Part shown: piece by piece, positions 18,424 to 26,830 of the stretch
How the letters are laid out: the number at the start of each line of letters is the position of its first letter
Numbering within the stretch: position 1 is the first letter of the stretch
Assembly (NCBI RefSeq): GCF_004522095.1
Contig: NZ_SPUI01000002.1
Location: forward strand, 496,001-560,000
Source: Nocardioides sp. 503
Lineage (GTDB): Bacteria > Actinomycetota > Actinomycetes > Propionibacteriales > Nocardioidaceae
DNA length: 64,000 nt
Direction of reading: 5' to 3'
Translations under genes and position numbers: made by a program
Notes under the pieces: generated by a model
What the model saw: the letters and a program-made list of their open reading frames with translations, nothing else
The model's database searches: none
Told to the model about the DNA's origin: nothing

Positions 18424-20196
18424 ATGATGCTGAGGATGTCGAGCCTGTTCGTGCGGACCCTGCGTGAGGATCCCGTGGACGCCGAGGTCCCGAGCCACCG
18501 GCTGCTGGTCCGTGCCGGCTACATCCGCCGGGCCGCGCCCGGCATCTACACCTGGCTGCCGCTCGGCCTGCGGGTGCTGCGCAAGATCGAGGCGATCATC
18601 CGCGAGGAGATGGACGGCATCGGCGCGCAGGAGCTGTCGTTCCCCGCGCTGCTGCCCAAGGAGCCCTACGAGGCGACCGGACGCTGGACCGACTACGGCG
18701 ACGGCATCTTCCGCCTCCAGGACCGCAAGGGCAACGACTACCTGCTCGGGCCCACGCACGAGGAGATGTTCACCCTCGTCGTCAAGGACATGTACCGGTC
18801 CTACAAGGACCTGCCGCTCTCGATCTACCAGATCCAGACCAAGTACCGCGACGAGGCGCGCCCCCGTGCGGGGCTGCTGCGCGGGCGCGAGTTCATCATG
18901 AAGGACTCCTACTCCTTCGACGTCGACGACGCCGGCCTGGAGGCGAGCTACCAGCGCCACCGCGACGCCTACATCCGGATCTTCGACCGGCTGGGCTTCG
19001 AGTACGTCATCGTCAAGGCGACCGCCGGCGCGATGGGCGGCTCCAAGTCCGAGGAGTTCCTGGCGCGGGCGGCGGTCGGCGAGGACACCTATGTCCGCTG
19101 CACGCACTGCGACTACGCCGCCAACGTCGAGGCCGTCACGGTGCGCGCTCCCGCGCCCCTGCCCTACGACGACGTCCCCGAGGCCCACGCGGAGCAGACG
19201 CCCGCCACGCCCACCATCCAGACCCTGGTCGACCACCTCAACGCGACGTTCCCCCGCGAGGACCGCCCCTGGCACGCCGGCGACACCCTCAAGAACGTCC
19301 TCGTGGTGCTCAAGCACCCCGACGGCACCCGCGAGCCCCTGGCCATCGGCCTGCCCGGTGACCGCGAGGTCGACCAGAAGCGGCTCGAGGGCCAGCTCGA
19401 GCCCATCGAGGTCGAGCCCATGGACGAGGCCGAGCTGCGCAAGCACCCCGCGCTGGTGCGCGGCTACATCGGCCCCGGCGTCCTGGGCGAGAAGAGCGCC
19501 TCGGAGATCCGCTACCTCGTCGACCCCCGCGTGGTCGAGGGGACCCGCTGGGTCACCGGCGCCGACGTCGAGGGCAGCCACGTGCTGGACCTCGTGGCCG
19601 GCCGCGACTTCACCCCCGACGGCACGATCGAGGCCGCCGACGTACGCGACGGCGACCCCTGCCCCGTCTGCGACGACGGCACCCTCGAGTCGGCCCGCGG
19701 CATCGAGATGGGCCACATCTTCCAGCTCGGCCGCAAGTACGCCGACGCGCTGGACCTGCAGGTCCTCGACGAGAACGGCAAGCTGGTCACCGTCACGATG
19801 GGCTCCTACGGCATCGGCCCCTCCCGCGCGGTCGCCGCGATCGCCGAGGGCACCCTCGACGACGTCGGCCTGTGCTGGCCCCGCAACGTGGCGCCCGCCG
19901 ACGTGCACCTCGTCGCCGCAGGCAAGGACGCCGACGTGTTCGCCGCGGCCGACCGCATCGCCCACGAGCTCGACGCCGCCGGCGTGCAGGTCCTCTACGA
20001 CGACCGCGCCGGCAAGATCAGCCCCGGCGTGAAGTTCAAGGACGCCGAGCTCATCGGTGTCCCCACCATCGTCGTCGTCGGCAAGAGCCTCGCCGAGACC
20101 GGCACCGTCGAGGTCCGCGACCGCGCGACCGGCGAGCGCGTCGACGTCACCGCCGAGCGTGTCGTCGACCACCTGGTGGCCCTCGTCCGCGCCTGA
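18424..20196 (+). CDS. proS: Prolyl-tRNA synthetase (bacterial type)
   Basis: This class II aminoacyl-tRNA synthetase charges tRNA-Pro. The 590-residue protein has motif 2 ([23 protein letters not shown]), the TxE-type GPTHEE loop, and an editing insertion domain at about residues 225-385 ([16 protein letters not shown] to [11 protein letters not shown]). Motif 3 ([17 protein letters not shown]) and a C-terminal anticodon-binding domain ([11 protein letters not shown] onward) follow. The editing domain marks the bacterial form that clears Ala-tRNA-Pro. The ATG at 18424 is 6 bases after a -10 element, with in-frame ATGs at 18427 and 18436 as alternatives. Confidence 0.96.
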   Translation: MMLRMSSLFVRTLREDPVDAEVPSHRLLVRAGYIRRAAPGIYTWLPLGLRVLRKIEAIIREEMDGIGAQELSFPALLPKEPYEATGRWTDYGDGIFRLQDRKGNDYLLGPTHEEMFTLVVKDMYRSYKDLPLSIYQIQTKYRDEARPRAGLLRGREFIMKDSYSFDVDDAGLEASYQRHRDAYIRIFDRLGFEYVIVKATAGAMGGSKSEEFLARAAVGEDTYVRCTHCDYAANVEAVTVRAPAPLPYDDVPEAHAEQTPATPTIQTLVDHLNATFPREDRPWHAGDTLKNVLVVLKHPDGTREPLAIGLPGDREVDQKRLEGQLEPIEVEPMDEAELRKHPALVRGYIGPGVLGEKSASEIRYLVDPRVVEGTRWVTGADVEGSHVLDLVAGRDFTPDGTIEAADVRDGDPCPVCDDGTLESARGIEMGHIFQLGRKYADALDLQVLDENGKLVTVTMGSYGIGPSRAVAAIAEGTLDDVGLCWPRNVAPADVHLVAAGKDADVFAAADRIAHELDAAGVQVLYDDRAGKISPGVKFKDAELIGVPTIVVVGKSLAETGTVEVRDRATGERVDVTAERVVDHLVALVRA

Positions 20197-20205
20197 CGGC
20201 GCTCC

Positions 20206-20895
20206 TCAGCCACCGACGGCCCGGTGCAGGGGAGCAGGGCCGCGACGGCCGGCGGGCTCGACGAGCTCCATCAGCCGCAGGCAGTAGGCGACGCGCTGGG
20301 CGAGGACGGCCGGGACGCCCAGGAGGGCCGCCAGCTCGGCGGTCGTGAACGGCTCGGACGGGAGCGGCGCGCCCAGCAGGCCCAGGACGTCCGCGGGCCG
20401 GCGCAGCTCGTGGCGGCCGACGACCTCGGCGAGGTGGCGCACGCCGGGGTCCCGGGTGCGCCGGCCGGACCGGCTGCGCGTGGGTGCGGGGGCGCGGACG
20501 TGGTCCTCGCGGCACAGCAGGACCTCGACGACGAGGTGCGGATGGCCGATGAGCGAGGGGAAGGCCACCAGCTTGTCGAAGACCTCCAGCACGCCGGACC
20601 GCTTGGGCGAGCGGCGCTCGGACAGGATCACGCCGTCGGCGTCGACGCGCACGATGCGGCGTACGGCGGGGACCGGGTGCACGATCCGCATCCGGTGCTG
20701 GTCGAGCAGGCCGTCGAGCTTGGGGCCGAGCGGCCCGAAGCCGCCGGTCTGCACCTCGACGAGCTCGCCGTCGGCGCGCACCAGGTCGACCACCCACCGG
20801 CCCACCTTGACCTCGAAGGCGTCGCCGGGACGCGAGAGCCACTGCTTGAGGGCCGCGTGGAGGGGTCCCTCCGCGAGCTCCCCGATCCCGGCCAC
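20206..20895 (-). CDS. Uncharacterised protein with possible PD-(D/E)XK-like core and winged-helix end
   Basis: I do not recognise this 229-residue protein. The N-terminal block has GRWVVDLVRADGELVEVQTG followed by GPLGPKLDGLL. Asp37 and Glu47-x-Gln49, with Lys59 further on, are spaced like a degenerate PD-(D/E)XK nuclease core. A middle part carries RRIVRVDADGVILSERRSPKRSGVLEVFDKLV. The C-terminal segment FTTAELAALLGVPAVLAQRVAYCLRLM reads as a winged helix. The GTG at 20895 is supported by TAGGTT 6 bases upstream. It is divergent from the HAD gene and its promoter is packed against that of HAD. Confidence 0.7.
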   Translation of the reverse strand: MAGIGELAEGPLHAALKQWLSRPGDAFEVKVGRWVVDLVRADGELVEVQTGGFGPLGPKLDGLLDQHRMRIVHPVPAVRRIVRVDADGVILSERRSPKRSGVLEVFDKLVAFPSLIGHPHLVVEVLLCREDHVRAPAPTRSRSGRRTRDPGVRHLAEVVGRHELRRPADVLGLLGAPLPSEPFTTAELAALLGVPAVLAQRVAYCLRLMELVEPAGRRGPAPLHRAVGG

Positions 20896-20901
20896 GCCCC
20901 G

Positions 20902-20932
20902 AACCTACGGTGTCGGCGCGTCTGGCTAGCAT
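20902..20932. promoter_or_regulatory. Back-to-back -10 elements of two divergent leaderless genes
   Basis: TAGGTT (20907-20902, minus) serves the gene starting at 20895. TAGCAT (20927-20932, plus) serves the HAD gene starting at 20939. Each lies 6 bases from its start codon. Only 19 bases separate them, so each -35 region falls on the other promoter's -10, and simultaneous use is unlikely. Confidence 0.6.
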
Positions 20933-20938
20933 GCCGCC

Positions 20939-21649
20939 ATGCCAGGAGCCTGCGGAGTCGACGCCGTCATCTTCGACTGGGGAGGCACGCTCACGCGGTG
21001 GCACGACATCGACTTCCACGCCGAGTCACTGGCCCTCGCGCAGGCGGTGGTGGGTCATGACGACGTCGAGGCGTCGCGGGCCCGGCTGCACCAGGCGGGC
21101 GCCACGATCTGGGGTCGCTCGCGCGACCACCAGCAGAGCTCCACGGTCGCCGACCTCTTCACCGAGGCGGGCCTCGAGCACGATCCCGAGCTGCTGCGTC
21201 ACTACTACGACTTCTGGGAGCCGCACACCTACACCGACCCCGCCGTCGGGCCGCTGTGGGAGTCGCTGCACGCCGACGGGCTGCGGGTCGGGGTGCTGTC
21301 CAACACCATCTGGCCGCGCGCCTTGCACGAGCGGATCTTCGAGCGCGACGGCGTCGCCCACCTCATCGACGGCGACGTCTACTCCAGCGAGATCCCCTGG
21401 ACCAAGCCGTCCCCGCACGCCTTCCGCGCGGCCATGGACGCGGTCGGCGCCGCCGACCCGGCGCGGTGCGTCTACGTCGGCGACCGGCTCTTCGACGACA
21501 TCTGGGGTGCCCACCACGCCGGCCTCCGAGCCATCCACGTCCCCCACAGCGCCATCCCGCGCGAGCAGGTCGGCCACACGGAGGGCGAGCCGGACGCCGT
21601 GGCGCACGACCTGGCCGACATCGTGGAGATCGTCGCCGGCTGGCGCTGA
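20939..21649 (+). CDS. HAD family hydrolase
   Basis: This 236-residue haloacid dehalogenase-like phosphatase has motif I FDWGGTLT (nucleophile Asp13), motif II VLSNT, the motif III Lys in WTKPSPHAF, and motif IV YVGDRLFDDIWGAHHAG. The second Asp of the usual DxD is Gly15, as in some HAD subfamilies, so phosphatase activity is not certain. A four-helix cap (about 20-85) places it in subfamily I. The substrate is unknown. The start is supported by the -10 hexamer 6 bases upstream. Confidence 0.85.
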   Translation: MPGACGVDAVIFDWGGTLTRWHDIDFHAESLALAQAVVGHDDVEASRARLHQAGATIWGRSRDHQQSSTVADLFTEAGLEHDPELLRHYYDFWEPHTYTDPAVGPLWESLHADGLRVGVLSNTIWPRALHERIFERDGVAHLIDGDVYSSEIPWTKPSPHAFRAAMDAVGAADPARCVYVGDRLFDDIWGAHHAGLRAIHVPHSAIPREQVGHTEGEPDAVAHDLADIVEIVAGWR

Positions 21650-21672
21650 CGTCTACCCACGCCGGTCGACTT

Positions 21673-21702
21673 CTGCAACTTCCTGCAGTGCGCGTTTGCG
21701 CA
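21673..21702 (+). promoter_or_regulatory. Protease-associated upstream motif, copy 1
   Basis: CTGCAACTTCCTGCAG (21673-21688) is an inverted CTGCA/TGCAG pair with 6 bases between. It is followed at once by TGCGC-4-GCGCA (21689-21702). The same 30-base layout occurs upstream of the M4 protease gene at 55686. It ends 95 bases before the M43 protease start. Confidence 0.6.
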
Positions 21703-21797
21703 AGCCGGAGGATCTGGCGTGAGCGAGCGGGGGAGCGGAGAGTCTGCGGCGTAGCCGCTCGGACTCGGCCGGGCGACCCGACGAAACGGAACACCGC

Positions 21798-22724
21798 ATG
21801 CGTCTCGGACTTCGGCTCCTCGCCTTGAGCACCATCAGCGCCGCCACCCTCAGCCTGACGGCGGTCGGCGCCAGCGCACTGACCCCCGCCCGCGACACCG
21901 GGCCCGCCTGTCTCGAGCAGGAGGCGGCCCCCGCCTCCTCCGCACGCGGCGGCCACGGCCCGGACACCCGTGAGGTCTCCTCGGCGGAGCAGGAGCGCAT
22001 CGCGGCCCGCACCCGCGCGCTGCTGGCCAAGAAGGGAACGACCTCGGCCAAGGCCGCGGCCGCGTCGGCGTCGATCCCGGTCTACGTCCACGTCATGGCC
22101 GGCAGGAACGGCGCCGGAGACGTGACCGCCAGCCAGATCACCCAGCAGATCCAGGTCCTCAACAAGACCTACAGCGGCGCCGAGTCGAGCTCCGCGGCCA
22201 ACACCGGCTTCACCTTCTCCCTCGCGGGCACGGACCGGTTCTACAACGACACCTGGCACCGCGACGGTGCCAGCACGACGTACCGCAAGCAGACCCGCAA
22301 GGGCGGCGCCAACGCGCTGAACATCTGGCTCGTCGACTTCAGCTACCTCGGTGTCGCGACCTTCCCGTGGGACTACAGCCGCAACCCCGGCATCGACGGC
22401 ATCCGCGTGCAGTACTCCTCCCTGCCGGGCGGCAGCGCGGCCAACTACAACCTCGGTGAGACGGCCACCCACGAGGCCGGTCACTGGCTCGGGCTCTACC
22501 ACACGTTCCAGGGCGGCTGCACCGCCACGAACGACGAGGTGACCGACACCCCGGCCCAGGGCAGCGCCACCAACGGGTGCCCCGCGGGCCGTGACTCGTG
22601 CTCCCTGCCGGGCCTCGACCCCATCCACAACTACATGGACTACAGCTACGACACCTGCTACACCCAGTTCACCCCGGGGCAGAGCTCGCGGATGTCGCAG
22701 ATGTGGACCGCCTACCGCTCCTGA
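21798..22724 (+). CDS. Secreted zinc metalloprotease, M43 (pappalysin-like) family
   Basis: This 308-residue exported protease has a signal peptide (MRLGLRLLALSTISAATLSLTAVGASA) and a propeptide-like stretch to about residue 90. The extended metzincin zinc motif HEAGHWLGLYH is present, with the Met-turn HNYMDYSYDTC downstream. Six Cys in the catalytic domain suggest disulphides. The full zinc site indicates an active extracellular endopeptidase. The gene follows a 148-base region carrying a motif shared with the second secreted protease gene (55.8 kb), so co-regulation is inferred. Confidence 0.9.
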   Translation: MRLGLRLLALSTISAATLSLTAVGASALTPARDTGPACLEQEAAPASSARGGHGPDTREVSSAEQERIAARTRALLAKKGTTSAKAAAASASIPVYVHVMAGRNGAGDVTASQITQQIQVLNKTYSGAESSSAANTGFTFSLAGTDRFYNDTWHRDGASTTYRKQTRKGGANALNIWLVDFSYLGVATFPWDYSRNPGIDGIRVQYSSLPGGSAANYNLGETATHEAGHWLGLYHTFQGGCTATNDEVTDTPAQGSATNGCPAGRDSCSLPGLDPIHNYMDYSYDTCYTQFTPGQSSRMSQMWTAYRS

Positions 22725-22733
22725 CCGGCGGTT

Positions 22734-22749
22734 CTGCAAGTTCATGCAA
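22734..22749 (+). promoter_or_regulatory. Protease-associated motif, diverged copy downstream of the M43 gene
   Basis: CTGCAAGTTCATGCAA matches the 16-base core at 21673 and 55686 with few changes. It starts 10 bases after the protease stop. No open gene follows on the plus strand, so it may be a remnant of another copy of this promoter. Confidence 0.4.
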
Positions 22750-22887
22750 TGCAACTTTGTGGTGTTCACGGCCCATATCGCCCGGGCCGGGCCTGTTGCA
22801 TGATCTTCGCGGAGAGAACGTCTACCAGTCCCACTCGGTCGAGGTCCCCTCCGACACCCCCACCCCCCAGGCCTCTGTCCCAGGCCT

Positions 22888-22959
22888 CAGCGGTCCGCGT
22901 ACTCGTCTTTCCGGGAAGCATCTCGGGCGCTCCCCGGAAGCCGAGTTCGCGGACCGCTG
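22888..22959. repeat. Long imperfect inverted repeat between convergent genes
   Basis: Arms 22888-22915 and 22933-22959 pair over about 27 bases with two mismatches and one bulge. The outer 12 (CAGCGGTCCGCG / CGCGGACCGCTG) are perfect, and the loop is 17 bases. It lies between the stops of the M43 protease and the DUF4439 gene, so bidirectional termination is one role. The rest of 22725-23000 shows no coding sequence. Confidence 0.65.
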
Positions 22960-23000
22960 GCATTTCCGGGCAGCGCAGTCGCCGCCTTGCTCGAGCCGGC

Positions 23001-23429
23001 TCAGCCGGTGACCGACCGCCCGGGGAACTGCTCGGGCGCGCCGCCGAACGCGAGCTGTCGCACGGCCGAGGCCTGGAGCGAGCGCAGCGCCCAGGAGCGC
23101 AGGTCCTCGGTGCTGCTGGCCACCAGGAACGCGTACGTCGCCGCGCAGTCGCGCTCGAGCTGCCACGCCCGCCGGGTGACCGCCTGCGGGGTGGCGAGGT
23201 CGGCCGGCACGTCGTAGGCGACCTCCGCCACCACGGGGGTGCCGCCGAGCGCGGTGACCGCGCGGACGAGGTGGTCGCGCCGGCCGCGATGGTCGGCGTA
23301 GGTGGCCGTGATCGTGGCGAACAGCGTCGGGCTCGCCGACTGCGACGTCTGGCCGCCGAGGACTCCCAGGACGTAGAGGGCGGCGTGCTCCGCGGCCAAC
23401 GTCGTCTGCAGGGCGCTGAGCGGGCTCAT
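23001..23429 (-). CDS. DUF4439 ferritin-like domain protein
   Basis: This 142-residue helical protein has DUF4439 features: LQTTLAAEHAALYVLGVLGG at the start and DHRGRRDHLVRAV in the second helix. These are ferritin-like Glu/His positions, but the full di-iron ligand set cannot be confirmed by eye. Genes of this family sit next to rimP in many actinobacteria, and their role is unknown. The ATG overlaps the stop of the lipoprotein gene (ATGA), so the two are translationally coupled. Confidence 0.8.
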   Translation of the reverse strand: MSPLSALQTTLAAEHAALYVLGVLGGQTSQSASPTLFATITATYADHRGRRDHLVRAVTALGGTPVVAEVAYDVPADLATPQAVTRRAWQLERDCAATYAFLVASSTEDLRSWALRSLQASAVRQLAFGGAPEQFPGRSVTG

Positions 23430-23920
23430 CGAGACCCCTGCGGCAGCGAGGCGAGGCGTTGGGACACCGCGGCGGACATCGACGCCAGCAGGGCGGCCAG
23501 CGCGCCGCTGCCGGCGGCCAGGCAGGCCTCGTCCAGGCGGGACTGGTGCGCCCGCTCGAGCCGGCGCACCTTCGCGCTCGCGGGCGCGGCGCCCAGCCTG
23601 CGGCCGCCGCCGACCGGGGTGGGCGCGGGGCCGTCGCTGAGGGCGGCGCGGTGGGCGAGGTGCAGGGCGGTGAGCTCGGCCGGCAGGGCGCCCAGGCTGC
23701 GGGCGGCCGGGAGTCGCGCGAGGGTGGCGTCGATGTCGGCGACCACCTCGGCGACGAGGGCCGTGTCGGCGTCGACCGGGGGCGCCGTGGGGGAGGCCGA
23801 GGGATCGGCGTCGCTGCGCGGGTCGAGGTCGTCGAGGTCGCACGCGGTGGTGACGAGCAGCCCGCCCAGCGCCACGCCCAGCGCCGTACGGCGAGTGGCG
23901 GCGGCGGGGCGGTGGGGCAC
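23426..23920 (-). CDS. Small lipoprotein of unknown function, coupled to DUF4439
   Basis: This 164-residue protein has a twin-Arg-containing N-terminus (ATRRTALGVALGGLLVTTAC) ending in a lipobox-like TTAC, so Cys27 is the probable lipid anchor. A Pro/Ser-rich linker is followed by helical repeats (VAEVVADIDATLARLPAARSLG, LTALHLAHRAALSDG). No family is recognised beyond its constant pairing with DUF4439 upstream of rimP in relatives. The GTG start is 6 bases after TAGGGT, a leaderless arrangement. It is divergent from rimP. Confidence 0.75.
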   Translation of the reverse strand: MPHRPAAATRRTALGVALGGLLVTTACDLDDLDPRSDADPSASPTAPPVDADTALVAEVVADIDATLARLPAARSLGALPAELTALHLAHRAALSDGPAPTPVGGGRRLGAAPASAKVRRLERAHQSRLDEACLAAGSGALAALLASMSAAVSQRLASLPQGSR

Positions 23921-23926
23921 CCGGCG

Positions 23927-23972
23927 ACCCTATCGCCGGGGTGTCCGGGTCCTCGCCGCGAGCGGCTATCGT
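23927..23972. promoter_or_regulatory. Divergent -10 elements for the lipoprotein and rimP transcripts
   Basis: Minus strand: TAGGGT (23932-23927), 6 bases before the GTG at 23920. Plus strand: TATCGT (23967-23972) fits a -10 for rimP-nusA with a leader of about 35 bases that contains the GGGAGG ribosome site. Confidence 0.5.
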
Positions 23973-24014
23973 GACCACAGCAGCACCCACAACAGCACAG
24001 GGAGGTCGCGCACC

Positions 24015-24545
24015 ATGAGCGCCAAGCAGGCCGAGATCCAAGGCCGTATCGAGGCGGAGATCGCCGACCCCCTGCGCGAGCTCGCGCTCGACGTCGAGGC
24101 GGTCGAGGTCACCCCCGCCGGCAAGCGACGCGTCCTGCGCGTGGCCGTCGACAAGGACGGCGGGGTCACGCTCGACGACGTCGCCGAGGCCACGCGGGTG
24201 ATCGACACCGCGCTGGAGGCCTCCGACGTGATGGGGGAGCACCCCTACACGCTCGAGGTGACCTCCCGCGGGGTCGACCGGCCGCTGACGCTGCCGCGCC
24301 ACTGGCGGCGCAACGCCGACCGGCTGGTCAAGGTCACGCTCACCGACGGCACCGCCCTCACGGGACGCATCGTCGAGACCGACGAGACCCGGGCGCGGAT
24401 CGACGTGTCCGGCGAGGTCCGTGAGGTGGCCTACGCCGACGTCGACAAGGCGCTCGTGCAGATCGAGTTCAACCGCAAGAAGACCGCCGACGACGTCATC
24501 GACGTCGACGACGCCACCGACGAGGACGAGGAAGGGGACGCCTGA
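24015..24545 (+). CDS. rimP: Ribosome maturation factor RimP
   Basis: This protein assists late assembly of the 30S subunit. The 176-residue sequence has the N-terminal alpha/beta domain ([34 protein letters not shown]), the [21 protein letters not shown] junction and the C-terminal SH3-like barrel. An acidic tail (residues 160-176) is rich in Asp/Glu. The ATG is preceded by GGGAGG. The stop overlaps the nusA start (TGATG), typical of the rimP-nusA operon. Confidence 0.93.
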   Translation: MSAKQAEIQGRIEAEIADPLRELALDVEAVEVTPAGKRRVLRVAVDKDGGVTLDDVAEATRVIDTALEASDVMGEHPYTLEVTSRGVDRPLTLPRHWRRNADRLVKVTLTDGTALTGRIVETDETRARIDVSGEVREVAYADVDKALVQIEFNRKKTADDVIDVDDATDEDEEGDA

Positions 24546-25525
24546 TGGACATCGACATGAGCATCCTGAGGATGCTGGAGCGGGAGAAGGAGATCTCCTT
24601 CTCCGTGCTGGTCGAGGCGATCGAGCAGGCACTCCTCACGGCCTACCACAAGACGCCGGGAGCCCAGGAGAAGGCGCGGGTCACGCTGGACCGCAAGACC
24701 GGCCACGTGACCGTGCTGGCCACCGAGGTCGACGACGAGGGCAACGCGGTGGGGGAGTTCGAGGACACCCCCGACGGCTTCGGCCGGATCGCCGCCACGA
24801 CCGCCAAGCAGATCATGCTGCAGCGCCTGCGCGACGCCGAGGACGACGTCCGGTTCGGGGAGTTCTCCGGCAAGGAGGGCGACATCATCTCCGGTGTCAT
24901 CCAGCAGGGCCGCAACCCCGCCGACGTCATGGTCGACCTCGGCAAGCTGGAGGCCCTCCTGCCCGTGGGCGAGCGCGTGCCGGGGGAGGACTACCAGCAC
25001 GGCACCCGCATCAAGTGCCTGGTCGTGTCGGTGCGCAAGGGCATGCGCGGCCCGCAGATCACGCTGTCGCGCTCCCACCCCAACCTGGTGAAGAAGCTCT
25101 TCGCGCTCGAGGTGCCCGAGATCGCCAGCGGCGTCGTGGAGATCAAGGCCATCGCCCGCGAGGCCGGCCACCGCACCAAGATCGCGGTCATGACCGACGC
25201 CGCGGGGGTCAACCCCAAGGGCGCCTGCATCGGGCCCATGGGGCAGCGCGTGCGCAACGTGATGTCGGAGCTGCACGGCGAGAAGATCGACATCGTCGAC
25301 TGGTCCGACGACCCAGCCACCATGGTCGCCAGCGCCCTGTCGCCCGCGCGCGTCAACTCCGTCGAGATCGTCGACCTCGCCGAGCGCTCGGCGCGCGTGG
25401 TCGTGCCGAGCTTCCAGCTGTCGCTGGCCATCGGCAAGGAGGGCCAGAACGCCCGCCTCGCCGCCCGCCTGACCGGCTGGCGCATCGACATCCACGGCGA
25501 CGAGGAAGCCTCCGAGGACCGCTGA
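24545..25525 (+). CDS. nusA: Transcription termination/antitermination protein NusA
   Basis: This RNA polymerase-binding factor controls pausing, termination and rRNA antitermination. The 326-residue actinobacterial form has the N-terminal polymerase-binding domain ([22 protein letters not shown]), an S1 domain ([24 protein letters not shown]), and KH1 and KH2 domains ([39 protein letters not shown]). It lacks the acidic repeats of E. coli NusA, as usual in this phylum. It overlaps rimP by one base. A perfect palindrome overlaps its stop. Confidence 0.95.
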   Translation: MDIDMSILRMLEREKEISFSVLVEAIEQALLTAYHKTPGAQEKARVTLDRKTGHVTVLATEVDDEGNAVGEFEDTPDGFGRIAATTAKQIMLQRLRDAEDDVRFGEFSGKEGDIISGVIQQGRNPADVMVDLGKLEALLPVGERVPGEDYQHGTRIKCLVVSVRKGMRGPQITLSRSHPNLVKKLFALEVPEIASGVVEIKAIAREAGHRTKIAVMTDAAGVNPKGACIGPMGQRVRNVMSELHGEKIDIVDWSDDPATMVASALSPARVNSVEIVDLAERSARVVVPSFQLSLAIGKEGQNARLAARLTGWRIDIHGDEEASEDR

Positions 25526-25540
25526 CGCCCGCGGGCGTCA
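25523..25540. terminator. Palindrome at the nusA stop, likely terminator
   Basis: TGACGCCCGCGGGCGTCA is a perfect 18-base palindrome that contains the nusA TGA. It could form a GC-rich hairpin between nusA and the convergent GH16-like gene. Confidence 0.45.
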
Positions 25541-25572
25541 CTCCCCGGGGGCGGCGTCCCAGGCGCGGCGGG

Positions 25573-26304
25573 TCAGACCGTGGGTCCGACGTCCTCGACG
25601 ACCAGCTGGGGCACGAGGTGGTCGTCGTCGCCGTCGGACCAGCTGGGGAAGTCGAAGACGGCCAGCATCAGCTGCATCGGGTACGTCGGCGGGCGGGCGC
25701 AGCGGCGCAGGACCTCGTCGTCCACGCTGAAGACCGCCTCGTCGGCGTCCCACTCCACGGCGTAGGTGTGCGGCCGGGTCACGTCGATCGGCAGCCGGGG
25801 CGCCGCGAAGTCCTGGGTCAGGCCCGGGTCACGGAAGGCCTTGATGCCCACGCCGACCTCGGCCGAGGGGTGCTCGCCGCCGTCGACGGCGTTGCCGAAC
25901 ACCTCGAAGACGCAGAGCTCGCCGCAGCGCAGCTGGTCGGGGTCGTCCTCGAATCCGCTGAGCCACAGCGCCGCCATCGAGCGGGCCGAGAGCCTCATGG
26001 ACGCCCGGATCGCCACCCGTCCGCCCGAGGGCAGCCAGCCCTCGAAGCGCGGCTGCTCCTCCCGCACCGTCTGCCCCTCGCGGAAGCGCTGCTGCCCCCG
26101 GGTGCTGCCGACCGGGCCCGACCAGCTGCCCGACTGCAGGCCGGAGACCCGCAGCGGCGGCTCGTGGTCGCCGGGGCACCAGAGCGGGTGCTCGACCGGC
26201 ACGTCGAGGACCAGCGAGCCGTCGACGAGCCGGTGGCTCGCGCGGGTGGCGGCCCGGGACGACCATGCGGGCAGGTAGTGGGGGTGCCAGGTGGAGAGGT
26301 CCAC
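25573..26304 (-). CDS. GH16-like (concanavalin A-fold) protein with degenerate active site
   Basis: This 243-residue protein has a beta-glucanase/GH16-like sequence: FEGWLPSGGRVAIRASMRL, then GELCVFEVFG, then THTYAVEWDADEAVFSVDDEVLRR-type blocks. In GH16 enzymes the catalytic motif is ExDxxE. Here it reads E129-L-C131-V-F-E134, so both Glu remain but the middle Asp is Cys. No signal peptide is seen, which is odd for a polysaccharide hydrolase. GTG 26304 is 6 bases after TACGGT. The gene sits in reverse inside the normally continuous nusA-ylxR-infB cluster. Confidence 0.72.
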   Translation of the reverse strand: MDLSTWHPHYLPAWSSRAATRASHRLVDGSLVLDVPVEHPLWCPGDHEPPLRVSGLQSGSWSGPVGSTRGQQRFREGQTVREEQPRFEGWLPSGGRVAIRASMRLSARSMAALWLSGFEDDPDQLRCGELCVFEVFGNAVDGGEHPSAEVGVGIKAFRDPGLTQDFAAPRLPIDVTRPHTYAVEWDADEAVFSVDDEVLRRCARPPTYPMQLMLAVFDFPSWSDGDDDHLVPQLVVEDVGPTV

Positions 26305-26310
26305 GCACCG

Positions 26311-26316
26311 ACCGTA
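26311..26316 (-). promoter_or_regulatory. -10 element of the GH16-like gene
   Basis: TACGGT on the minus strand, 6 bases before the GTG at 26304. Confidence 0.5.
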
Positions 26317-26370
26317 GCCCGCTCGGGGTCCTCGGGGCGCGCCCGGTTCGGTGATGTGACCGGAGTTGGC

Positions 26371-26376
26371 TAGACT
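26371..26376 (+). promoter_or_regulatory. -10 element of the ylxR-infB unit
   Basis: TAGACT lies 8 bases before GTG 26385. It supplies the ylxR-infB genes with a promoter that the intruding reverse gene would otherwise cut off from nusA. Confidence 0.5.
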
Positions 26377-26384
26377 TGTCGTTG

Positions 26385-26690
26385 GTGGTCCACCGAAGCA
26401 CTCCCCTCATGCCGACAGAGCCTGTCCGCACGTGCGTGGGGTGCCGCCAGCGGGCCGCCAAGCGTGAGCTGTTGCGGGTGACTGCCGGTTCGGACGCGCA
26501 CGGCCTCACCGCCGTCGTACCCGATCCGACCGCCACCGCACCCGGCCGGGGCGCGCACCTGCACCCCACCACCGAGTGCTACGAGCTCGCCGTGCGGCGC
26601 AGAGCGTTCGCCCGTGCCTTGCGGCACGAGGGAGCGCTGTCCACCGCCGCGGTGGAGGAGTACCTCGCCTCACGCGCAGCCCCACCGTGA
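26385..26690 (+). CDS. ylxR: YlxR (DUF448) family nucleic-acid-binding protein
   Basis: This small basic protein of the YlxR family is encoded between nusA and infB across bacteria and is thought to bind RNA or act as a nucleoid-associated regulator. The family signature RTCVGCRQRAAKRELLRV and the second block GRGAHLHPTTECYELAVRRRAFARAL are clear. The GTG at 26385 is chosen because TAGACT lies 8 bases upstream. ATG 26409 is an alternative that would give a 93-residue protein without a visible ribosome site. Confidence 0.85.
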   Translation: MVHRSTPLMPTEPVRTCVGCRQRAAKRELLRVTAGSDAHGLTAVVPDPTATAPGRGAHLHPTTECYELAVRRRAFARALRHEGALSTAAVEEYLASRAAPP

Positions 26691-26830
26691 CACAGACCCA
26701 CAGTGACGTACCGACCAGAAACTGGAGCAGCAGCTCATGAGCACTCGATGAGTAACTCCCGATGAGTTTGCAACACCACTAAGAGGTCTCGCAGCACCGC
26801 ATGACGCGGGTCGAGGCCAGAAGGAGAAAC

